Of a stretch of 8,392 nt of DNA, positions 1-6,067 are shown one piece after another. The notes under the pieces were generated by a model. The model saw nothing but the letters and a program-made list of their open reading frames with translations. It ran no database searches and was not told where the DNA came from. Source of the stretch: Solobacterium sp. UBA636 (lineage in GTDB: Bacteria > Bacillota_I > Bacilli_A > Erysipelotrichales > Erysipelotrichaceae); the NCBI GenBank assembly GCA_002299675.1, contig DBOW01000048.1, positions 1-8,392 on the forward strand, in the 5' to 3' direction. Both the position numbers and the translations under genes were made by a program. Within the stretch, counting starts at the first letter, position 1. Each line of letters opens with the position of its first letter.

Positions 1-1580
1 GACTGTGTAGGATCAGCACCTTCACACATGCCGGTTTCAGGATCAACACTGCCTGCATAAATAATATAGAATATACCATCCTCAAGAGCTAAAGAACTTG
101 AAGCCAGAACATCTCTTTCAGCATATTCATTTACGAAACGATTGCCATTCTTATCAATCCAAATCTGTGAAGCGGCATCTGCCCAGATACCATCAGTCAT
201 TGTACCCTTAATAGGCGAAGAAGAAGGCATCAGCTGAATAACATCAAGACCAACAGTATCAGCGCCGATGGCTGTTGCCATCACAATACCATCGCCAGTG
301 TTAGTTCCTACGTTAGTAGTTAATGTTCTATCTGAAAGATTGTCTCCCCAGTAATTATCATACTCTTTGGCCATAGGCGCATTAGCACCATAGCCGCCAC
401 AGGCTAAGACAACACCATTGGCTGCCGATAATGTAACCTTTGTACCATCAGCCTTTTGAGCTTCAACGCCTACGATCTTGCCATCTGTATTCTGTATCAG
501 TGATTTTGCGGCTGTCTCAGTATAGATTTCAACGCCAAGATCCTTAGCCACACTAGTCAGCTGATCAATTAACGCAGTAGAAGTCATGAAACGGTGAGTT
601 CTTGGCCACATTGCGCCAAGGACTGTATAAAGACCGGCATCTTTGCCATAAGCACCTTCAATTCCCAAGGAATCAACGCACCACTTATATGTATCTAAAG
701 CGTTATCTGCAAGAGTTGAAGCCAGTTCAATATCTGAAGCTACCCATGTACCATCCAGCATCTGTCTTAAACCACCAGTATAAATATGCCACATATGCAA
801 TAAAGTTGAATCATAGCCTGGCATATCCTCACCTGGCTTCTTAGAACTGTTTGCCGAAAGGAAAGCCTTAATATCAGCCTGAAGATCTAATAAAACCTGT
901 TTCCACTCAGGGAACTGATCAAAATGCAGATTTTCATCATCAACTGATAAAGCCAGATAATTATTCAGAGTATTATATTCGGCAACAGTAGTAATAGACG
1001 CAGCCTGTCCTTCTGGGTCATTAGCGTTAAAGGCCCCACCCTGCATTAGAGTATTGCCACCACAAACAGAAGACTTTTCAATCATAATTACTGATGCACC
1101 ATTCTGGGCAGCCTGAATTGCCGCACTAAAGCCGGCGCCACCAGCACCAACCACGATTACATCAGCACTCATTTCAATATCATCCTGCTTCTGTGCATGA
1201 TAGGCGTTGGCTTTTAAAACTTCCGCATCCAGTCCAGCAGCTTCTGCAGCTTTAGCTGCAGCTGACATAATCGCATTAGAACATAAGGTTGCACCAGTAA
1301 CAGTATCAACTGTTGTAGTCTGATGTTCAACAATCTGCTCAGGAATTCTGGTCATTGCCACCGAAGCAACACTAGGTGTCTCATGAATCTCTGTAAGTTC
1401 AACAGCCGTAATTTTTCCTTCTTCTACAGTCATCGAAACTTTTACAGGACCCTGCATGCCAGTTGATTCACCTTCAAATGTTCCCGAAACTGCCGTATTA
1501 CTATTTCCGGCATCCTTGGAACAGGCAGAAAGTGAAAGAACCATCATTAAAGCTAAAAGTAAAGTTAATAGTTTTTTCAT
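1..1580 (-). CDS. Extracytoplasmic FMN-binding/FAD-dependent reductase lipoprotein (fumarate reductase/flavocytochrome c-like), C-terminus off window
   Basis: The frame is open from an ATG at 1580 to the left edge: 526 complete codons and no stop. Residues 1-20 form a lipoprotein signal peptide (MKK, a hydrophobic core, lipobox L-S-A-C with Cys20). Residues about 30-115 are an FMN-binding domain ending in DTVTGAT (92-98); Thr98 is the expected site for ApbE-type covalent FMN attachment. From residue 140 follows a FAD-binding fold: V-I-V-V-G-A-G-G-A-G (G145, G147, G150), E168 at the second strand, GGNT (174-177), VVLACGGYGAN (390-400), NTGDG (427-431) and RFVNE..ERD (481-490). There is no CXXCH haem motif. 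Known members of this family reduce fumarate, urocanate, cinnamates or similar acceptors outside the membrane with electrons from flavinylated membrane partners. The substrate is unknown here: the family's HRP-T-G-G stretch reads HRFMTST (329-335), and the C-terminal catalytic part is beyond the edge. A strong GGAGG lies 8 bases before the ATG. The gene is probably controlled by the neighbouring MerR protein. Confidence 0.9.
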   Translation of the reverse strand, partial: MKKLLTLLLALMMVLSLSACSKDAGNSNTAVSGTFEGESTGMQGPVKVSMTVEEGKITAVELTEIHETPSVASVAMTRIPEQIVEHQTTTVDTVTGATLCSNAIMSAAAKAAEAAGLDAEVLKANAYHAQKQDDIEMSADVIVVGAGGAGFSAAIQAAQNGASVIMIEKSSVCGGNTLMQGGAFNANDPEGQAASITTVAEYNTLNNYLALSVDDENLHFDQFPEWKQVLLDLQADIKAFLSANSSKKPGEDMPGYDSTLLHMWHIYTGGLRQMLDGTWVASDIELASTLADNALDTYKWCVDSLGIEGAYGKDAGLYTVLGAMWPRTHRFMTSTALIDQLTSVAKDLGVEIYTETAAKSLIQNTDGKIVGVEAQKADGTKVTLSAANGVVLACGGYGANAPMAKEYDNYWGDNLSDRTLTTNVGTNTGDGIVMATAIGADTVGLDVIQLMPSSSPIKGTMTDGIWADAASQIWIDKNGNRFVNEYAERDVLASSSLALEDGIFYIIYAGSVDPETGMCEGADPTQ

Positions 1581-1588
1581 TAATCAAA

Positions 1589-1593
1589 CCTCC
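1589..1593 (-). promoter_or_regulatory. Shine-Dalgarno site of the flavin reductase gene
   Basis: GGAGG lies 8 bases before the ATG at 1580 on the minus strand. It is the strongest ribosome binding site in the window and fixes this start, which is also required for an intact lipoprotein signal peptide. Confidence 0.85.
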
Positions 1594-1599
1594 AGAAAT

Positions 1600-1628
1600 T
1601 AAAATAAACCTGTAAGCTACTTACAGGT
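1600..1628 (-). terminator. Possible weak intrinsic terminator after the MerR gene (same palindrome as the operator)
   Basis: As RNA on the minus strand, the 9-bp perfect stem ACCTGTAAG/CTTACAGGT with a 3-base loop is followed by a T-rich run (TTATTTTAATTT). It begins 23 bases after the MerR stop codon. The stem is short and has only four G-C pairs, so termination would be weak. The promoter geometry makes the operator role the better reading; both may hold. Confidence 0.3.
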
Positions 1629-1631
1629 CAA
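1601..1631 (-). promoter_or_regulatory. MerR-type promoter with 19-bp spacer and embedded operator, in front of the flavin reductase
   Basis: On the minus strand, TTGACC (1631-1626, 5/6 match to the -35 consensus) is followed after 19 bases by TATTTT (1606-1601, 4/6 match to the -10). Between them lies a perfect inverted repeat, ACCTGTAAG / TAG / CTTACAGGT, at 1628-1608. Its left arm overlaps the -35 end and its right arm reaches the -10. An overlong 19-20 bp spacer holding a dyad is the hallmark of promoters activated by MerR-family regulators, which untwist the DNA. The adjacent MerR gene is the obvious partner. The predicted start point near 1594 would give a leader of about 14 bases that still contains GGAGG. 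The site is read directly from sequence; binding by this regulator is inferred. Confidence 0.75.
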
Positions 1632-1650
1632 GGATTTTGTGAAAATTTTA

Positions 1651-2424
1651 TTAAACAAGCACCGAAATACCAACACGATAGAGGTGCTGACCCTTTTCTC
1701 TGCTTGATAAATAGATGTGAGCCAGATAATCGCTCCTGGCTTCCAGCTCATGTTCCTTCATATAAACAATCATAGGCTTCAAGTCATCAGTACTTATTAG
1801 ACTGGGATCTGTACACTCAAATTCCATATAAACAGCCTTCCCTGATTCCCTTTTTTCAGCTAATCTGATATCCAGATTAAACTTATGATAATAGCTCTCC
1901 ATTATCCCAATACCAAAATCAATATTTTCAATCAGGCCTTTAGCCACTTCCTCTTTAGAAATCTTCAGTGCCATATAAGAATAAGGTATACACTCAAAAA
2001 GCTTCTTTGAATCCTGACACGATTTGTTAACTTCACCTTTTGAATAATCCCAAAGATTATACATAGCACCAACTTCTTCCAGAATAAATGCTTCATTTAA
2101 CTTGCCAAGCAGCGAATAGCTTCTTAACACCTTAATTCTTTCTATCTTACTTTGAAGTTCCTCAATCTGCCTTTGATAATCAGCTAAATATTCATCAATA
2201 TTTTCAAAAAAACTCTCACCTTTCTCCATACACTCCTTCGTTTTCGATAAAGGAAAGCCCAGTCGGTGACAGCTGGAAATATAGTGAAGATCTATTACAT
2301 CACAGATATCAAAATCACGATAATTATTAGCGCTTCTTTCACTCAGCAGACAATGCTGCCGCTCATAATAGCGTATAGTACTGTCGGGCATACCCAGCAG
2401 CTTTGAAACATCATTTACCTTCAT
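1651..2424 (-). CDS. MerR-family transcriptional regulator with a GyrI/BmrR-like effector domain
   Basis: This is a 257-residue DNA-binding regulator. Residues 1-70 are a MerR winged helix-turn-helix: VNDVSKLLGM, S-T-I-R-Y-Y-E-R (15-22), LL (26-27), then N-Y-R-D-F (34-38) and the R-LGFPLSK segment (54-61). Residues about 75-105 form a heptad-like helix, the usual antiparallel dimerisation coiled coil. From about 140 to 257 the chain looks like a GyrI/BmrR-type small-molecule pocket, alternating strands and ending in Y-L-A-H-I-Y-L-S...Y-R-V-G-I-S. There is no C-terminal cysteine pair of the metal- or redox-sensing MerR type, so an organic ligand is more likely. Its ATG overlaps the exporter stop (ATGA at 2424-2421) with only a weak GAGTGA upstream, suggesting translational coupling. 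The likely target is the inverted repeat at 1608-1628, just downstream of its own gene. Family is certain; ligand and target are inferred. Confidence 0.92.
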   Translation of the reverse strand: MKVNDVSKLLGMPDSTIRYYERQHCLLSERSANNYRDFDICDVIDLHYISSCHRLGFPLSKTKECMEKGESFFENIDEYLADYQRQIEELQSKIERIKVLRSYSLLGKLNEAFILEEVGAMYNLWDYSKGEVNKSCQDSKKLFECIPYSYMALKISKEEVAKGLIENIDFGIGIMESYYHKFNLDIRLAEKRESGKAVYMEFECTDPSLISTDDLKPMIVYMKEHELEARSDYLAHIYLSSREKGQHLYRVGISVLV

Positions 2425-3803
2425 AGATCACTCACAATATTCTGTATCCAGAAACCACTTTTAACCAGTACAAATCCGGCAACTGTTTTAATCAGATCAA
2501 CCGCATTTACTACCACATAAAGCCAGAATATATCTAAAGAAGTAAAAGTTGTGACTAACAGTGCTGTACCGAAAAGAATAAAACAGGTATAAAAACCATC
2601 AAACCAGAAAGTAATCATCGTCTTGCCACCGCTTCTTATAATGAAATAAGAAGTATGATAGATGCCAAGAAGCGGCAAATGCACAGCATAGATTCTTAAA
2701 AGATTTTTGGCCAGAAGCTGATTATCTATACTTGTATTATAAATTCTGGGAAAATAAGGAGCCAGAACAAACAGGCACACTCCAAAAATCACCGATATAA
2801 AAATATTGGTATAAAGAAGCTTCATGGCTGTTGGCTTGGCTTTATCAAGTTCACCTTTACCCAAAAGCTGTCCCAGCACAATTGAAGTTGCCGTGCCCAT
2901 CGCAAAACAGGCTACCGAAAAGAAATTGGCTACTGTTAGATTGATATTCATGGCCGCCAGAGCATCGACACCCATTTTTGAATAACACTGAGAAAGTCCT
3001 GCTTCACCAAAACTGTAGAAAACCTCATTCATTAGAAGTGGACCACCCTTAAGCGCAATGTCTTTACAAAGATTCAAAGGAACGCTGAATTTGCTGAAAA
3101 CAGTTGTCAGATAACAGAACTCAGAGTTTCTGAAAATGAATAATACCAGTATAGCCACCTCTGCAGCTCTGGCAATCGATGTCGCAACAGCTGCGCCACT
3201 TACGCCAAGTGCCGGAAAACCAAAATGGCCAAAAATCAGAACATAATTTAAGGATACATTTACAATTATCGCAACAACCGTAGCCATCATAGCTGTAAAA
3301 GTATTACCAAGTTCTCTTAAAGTGGTGTTTATACATATCGAAAAAGTAAAGAACAGAAGACCCGGCAGCATATATCTGAAGTAAGTGAGCGAAAGTTCAA
3401 TCATTCTTTCACTAAGCTCAGCTGTATTGTTCGGATTATTAAAGAAAAGCCTTAATATTGGCCTTCCAAAAACAAGTACCGCCACAAGTACCAGGGAGAA
3501 CATGAAAACAGCCAGATAATTCTTCAGTCTGAAACAGTTAAGAATACCTTCATTATCCTCTTTCCCCTTAAACTGACAGGCAAATATGCCCACAGCCGAA
3601 AAGGCTCCAAATATCAGAAACATATAGACATTATTAAGCTGATTACATACAGATACTGCCGACATAGCTTCAGTTCCAATCTGGCCAACCATAATATTAT
3701 CGATGAGATTGACAAAAGAAGTAACTGCATTCTGAATAATAATCGGCAGCACTATTACAAACAGATTCTTATAAAAAGCCTTATCATTAAACAACTTCAT
3801 CAT
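2421..3803 (-). CDS. MATE-family multidrug/cation antiporter
   Basis: This 460-residue inner-membrane protein has about 12 hydrophobic helices in two related halves, the normal MATE size. The first half carries P20-x3-Q24, D35-N-I-M-V-G40-x2-G43 and a Q-x-K-G-K-E loop after helix 2. The second half repeats the pattern with G-G-P-L-L-M-N-E...G-T-A-T-S-I-V-L-G-Q-L-L-G-K-G. MATE proteins export organic cations, drugs or metabolites using Na+ or H+. The ATG at 3803 was chosen; an in-frame GTG at 3809 would add two residues and an ATG at 3800 would remove one. None has a clear Shine-Dalgarno site. The gene starts 18 bases after the gmk stop and overlaps the MerR start by 4 bases, so it is probably co-transcribed with the regulator. 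This suggests that the exported compound or its class may be what the regulator senses. Substrate cannot be told from sequence. Confidence 0.92.
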   Translation of the reverse strand: MMKLFNDKAFYKNLFVIVLPIIIQNAVTSFVNLIDNIMVGQIGTEAMSAVSVCNQLNNVYMFLIFGAFSAVGIFACQFKGKEDNEGILNCFRLKNYLAVFMFSLVLVAVLVFGRPILRLFFNNPNNTAELSERMIELSLTYFRYMLPGLLFFTFSICINTTLRELGNTFTAMMATVVAIIVNVSLNYVLIFGHFGFPALGVSGAAVATSIARAAEVAILVLFIFRNSEFCYLTTVFSKFSVPLNLCKDIALKGGPLLMNEVFYSFGEAGLSQCYSKMGVDALAAMNINLTVANFFSVACFAMGTATSIVLGQLLGKGELDKAKPTAMKLLYTNIFISVIFGVCLFVLAPYFPRIYNTSIDNQLLAKNLLRIYAVHLPLLGIYHTSYFIIRSGGKTMITFWFDGFYTCFILFGTALLVTTFTSLDIFWLYVVVNAVDLIKTVAGFVLVKSGFWIQNIVSDL

Positions 3804-3809
3804 ACACAC

Positions 3810-3835
3810 AAAAAATATATCTTAAGCAGATATAT
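3810..3835 (-). terminator. AT-rich hairpin with T-run between gmk and the MATE gene (attenuator or weak terminator)
   Basis: On the minus strand a perfect 8-bp stem, ATATATCT / GCTTA loop / AGATATAT (3835-3815), runs straight into five T (3814-3810). The gmk stop codon lies across the loop and right arm. The stem has one G-C pair, so it is weak. It could partly separate essential gmk expression from the exporter/regulator genes. Confidence 0.3.
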
Positions 3836-4397
3836 TCATTTCCCTTATAATAATTTCCCTGACTTTTTTGACAGTTTCACTTATATCATCATTAACCACC
3901 ACGTATTTAAACTTATCCAGCTTCTGAAGTTCAGCTCTGGCTGTTAAGATACGTTTGGCAATCTTTTCTTCGCTTTCTGTTCCCCTGCCTCTTAGACGGT
4001 GCTCCAGTTCCTCCATATCAGGCGGAACCAGATAAATAGAAGTAACATCATTCTTATACATATCCATTACTTTTTCAGCACCAACAGTTTCAATTTCCAG
4101 AATAACGTTATATCCCTCATTTCTTTTCTTTTCAACATACTGTTTAGGAGTACCGTAGTAATTATCTACATAACAGGCATATTCCAGAAGTTCATTGTTT
4201 TCAATGGCTCTTTCAAATTCAGCCTTATCGACAAAAAAATATGAAACTCCATCTATTTCCCCTTCCCTTGGAGCTCTGGTAGTCATTGAAACAGAATATA
4301 CAAGATTAAGTTCCTTATCATTAACTAATTCCTTCAGTATAGTTCCCTTGCCAACTCCCGAAGGTCCCGCAAAAATAATCAATAGTCCCTTTCTCAT
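3822..4397 (-). CDS. gmk: Guanylate kinase
   Basis: This cytosolic enzyme phosphorylates GMP (and dGMP) to GDP with ATP, an essential step in guanine nucleotide synthesis. At 191 residues it is slightly shorter than the usual 200 or so. It shows the P-loop G11-P-S-G-V-G-K-G-T19; the GMP-binding region S35-V-S37 with T-T-R41-A-P-R44-E-G-E-x-D-G; E72; Y81-G-T-P; and the lid R-L-R-G-R-G-T-E-S-E-E (134-144). The acidic motif reads E-I-E103-T-V-G-A where many relatives have E-I-D-V-Q-G-A. I chose the ATG at 4397 (MRKGLLIIFAGPSG, the usual family N-terminus) over an in-frame GTG at 4415. That GTG lies between the -35 and -10 of the best promoter, so it should not be in the mRNA. In Bacillus, gmk also lies near the rqcH homologue but is usually followed by rpoZ; here a MATE gene follows instead. 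Confidence 0.96.
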   Translation of the reverse strand: MRKGLLIIFAGPSGVGKGTILKELVNDKELNLVYSVSMTTRAPREGEIDGVSYFFVDKAEFERAIENNELLEYACYVDNYYGTPKQYVEKKRNEGYNVILEIETVGAEKVMDMYKNDVTSIYLVPPDMEELEHRLRGRGTESEEKIAKRILTARAELQKLDKFKYVVVNDDISETVKKVREIIIREMNISA

Positions 4398-4405
4398 ATT
4401 GAAAT

Positions 4406-4433
4406 ATTTTACCACTTTTTATCTGAATGACAA
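4406..4433 (-). promoter_or_regulatory. Promoter of gmk (extended -10)
   Basis: On the minus strand TTGTCA (4433-4428, 5/6) is followed after 16 bases by TAAAAT (4411-4406, 5/6), preceded by TGG, which makes an extended -10 (TGnTAAAAT). The predicted start point near 4399 lies two bases before the gmk ATG, so the message would be nearly leaderless. This fits the lack of a Shine-Dalgarno site there. Confidence 0.65.
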
Positions 4434-4444
4434 TAAACTATAAT
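4416..4444 (+). promoter_or_regulatory. Promoter of rqcH, overlapping the divergent gmk promoter
   Basis: A perfect TATAAT (4439-4444) has a poor -35 candidate, TTTTTA, at 4416-4421 with a 17-base spacer. The predicted start point is at about 4451, which is the A of the rqcH ATG. The plus-strand elements interleave with the minus-strand gmk promoter, so two polymerases could not occupy both at once. Confidence 0.5.
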
Positions 4445-4450
4445 AAGTTC

Positions 4451-6067
4451 ATGACAATTGATGGAATTATCTTAAACAAAATAAAGAACTCATTAAGTTC
4501 ACACCTGCCAATCAGAATAAACAAAATATCTCAAAGCTCCAGAACTGAGCTTGTTTTTAATGTACATGCCGACAATATCCGCACCAGTATGGTTATCTCC
4601 CTGCACCCCAACGATGCCCATATTGCCCTGTCCAGAAAAAACTATTCCGACTACCTTGATCCCTCTACTTTTGTCATGGTACTCAGAAAATACCTGATCA
4701 ACGGAATAATAACTTCAATCGAGCAGAAAGAATTTGACCGCTATCTATTATTTAAAATAAAAGCCCAGGATGAAATGTATGATGAAAAAAACTACTGCCT
4801 GTCCCTGGAACTGATGGGCAAATACACCAACCTGATACTTTTTGACAGCGACAGCGGCAAAATAATAGATGCCTATAAAAAAATACCGCCATCAGAGAAT
4901 AATAAAAGAGTGATACTGACGGGTGCGCCATTCTTAACAATCGAATCTCAGAAAAAACTTAACCCCTTTGAAACGGAGAGCGTCAATCTTGACGAATCTC
5001 TGGTAGCTCAGCTTCAGGGTTTTTCCAAAATACTGGAAAAAGAAGTACGCTATCGTCTGGATAATCAGAGCTTCAAAGAAATCATGACTGAAATAGAAAC
5101 ATCTGAGAAATTCTATATCTATGATAATGAGTATCACATCATTGAACTTAAACATCTAAACAGCCCATATAAAGTATTTAATGACATAAGCGAAGGATTT
5201 GATTACCTTTACTATCAGAAATCACAGGAAGAAAGAATCAAATCAGTTACAGATGATATCTTCAAGTTCATCAAAAGACAGCTTAAACACTACAATACCA
5301 AACTGGACAAACTGAAAAAATCACTTTATGAGGCAGAAAACCTTGAAGAAGACAAGACAAAAGCTGATACCCTGTACATCTATAATGACCTTGACAAAAA
5401 AGGCCTCAAGGAAGTTGATATTGAAGACTACGAAGGCAATATTGTTCATATTGCCCTGGATCCAAAACTCACAGTTAAACAGAACGCCAATAAATACTAC
5501 CAGATTTATGCCAAGAAAAGAAAAGGTATCAGCTATATAAAAGAACAGATAGAAATATGTGAAGGAGAAATAAATTACTTCACCGCAATATCTGAGCAGC
5601 TCAGTATGGCATCCTATCAGGATGGCCTGCAGATAAAAGAAGAACTGATGTCCTATGGTTATCTGAAAAAAAACAAAGCACCACAGAAAAAGAAAAAGAA
5701 GATAAATCTCTACCAGATAAAATATGGTGAATACACCATTACCTGGGGCAAGAACAATCTTCAGAATAACTTTTTAACTTTTGAATATGCCCGAAACAAC
5801 TACACCTTTTTCCATGCGAAAGACTACCATGGAGCACACGTTGCAGTAAACTCCGACAGACTTAATGAAGAAGTAATCAGAATGGCTGCCAATATTGCCG
5901 CCTACTACAGTTCAGGAAGACTGTCTTCATCGGTTCCAGTTGACTATTGTCTTATAAAGGATGTCAAAAAAATCAAAGGAGCCAAACCAGGCTTTGTATC
6001 TATCAGAAATCAGAAAACTATCTATATCGATCCTGAAGAACCTAGCCAAGATATTTCCTTAATTTAG
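4451..6067 (+). CDS. rqcH: RqcH, NFACT-family ribosome quality control protein (Rqc2 homologue)
   Basis: RqcH binds 50S subunits carrying stalled peptidyl-tRNA and recruits tRNA-Ala to add C-terminal alanine tails that mark the chain for degradation (established in Bacillus subtilis). Older annotations call it fibronectin-binding protein. The 538 residues show an NFACT-N domain (MTIDGIILNKI start, H52-P, D96-R97 matching the functionally required D-R pair, E120-L-M-G-K-Y-T-N-L-I-L). A helical hairpin/coiled-coil middle follows (about 255-400), then a lysine-rich linker (K413-K417). The NFACT-R domain has G433-K-N-N-L-Q-N, H455-A-K, G461-A-H and V-P-V-D-Y...K-G-A-K-P-G-F-V (495-516). The NFACT-R core reads FFHAKDYHGAH instead of the more usual W-x-H...P-G-S-H. 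The ATG at 4451 was preferred over the in-frame ATG at 4427 because it matches the family start and the TATAAT position. There is no Shine-Dalgarno site. The 3' end overlaps rluB head-on. Confidence 0.95.
   Translation: MTIDGIILNKIKNSLSSHLPIRINKISQSSRTELVFNVHADNIRTSMVISLHPNDAHIALSRKNYSDYLDPSTFVMVLRKYLINGIITSIEQKEFDRYLLFKIKAQDEMYDEKNYCLSLELMGKYTNLILFDSDSGKIIDAYKKIPPSENNKRVILTGAPFLTIESQKKLNPFETESVNLDESLVAQLQGFSKILEKEVRYRLDNQSFKEIMTEIETSEKFYIYDNEYHIIELKHLNSPYKVFNDISEGFDYLYYQKSQEERIKSVTDDIFKFIKRQLKHYNTKLDKLKKSLYEAENLEEDKTKADTLYIYNDLDKKGLKEVDIEDYEGNIVHIALDPKLTVKQNANKYYQIYAKKRKGISYIKEQIEICEGEINYFTAISEQLSMASYQDGLQIKEELMSYGYLKKNKAPQKKKKKINLYQIKYGEYTITWGKNNLQNNFLTFEYARNNYTFFHAKDYHGAHVAVNSDRLNEEVIRMAANIAAYYSSGRLSSSVPVDYCLIKDVKKIKGAKPGFVSIRNQKTIYIDPEEPSQDISLI

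Noticed and set aside
602..844. Plus-strand open frame of about 80 codons
   Set aside because: It lies wholly within the reductase gene on the other strand and has no recognisable protein or start signal; it is a shadow of that gene.
1..1580. The reductase as a soluble tetrahaem flavocytochrome c
   Set aside because: There are no CXXCH haem motifs. The N-terminus is a lipoprotein signal followed by an FMN-binding domain instead.
1608..1628. The palindrome as a phage attachment site or CRISPR-like repeat
   Set aside because: There is a single copy, no integrase, no spacers, and its position between promoter hexamers is fully explained as an operator.
4413..4415. GTG at 4415 as the gmk start
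   Set aside because: It lies between the -35 and -10 of the best promoter and would add six residues before the normal family N-terminus at the ATG at 4397.
4427..4429. ATG at 4427 as the rqcH start
   Set aside because: It adds eight residues not expected in the family, lies upstream of the TATAAT element and has no ribosome binding site. The ATG at 4451 gives the typical MxxDG start.
3999..4443. Two plus-strand open frames opposite gmk
   Set aside because: gmk on the minus strand is unmistakable and these frames have no family resemblance or ribosome binding sites.
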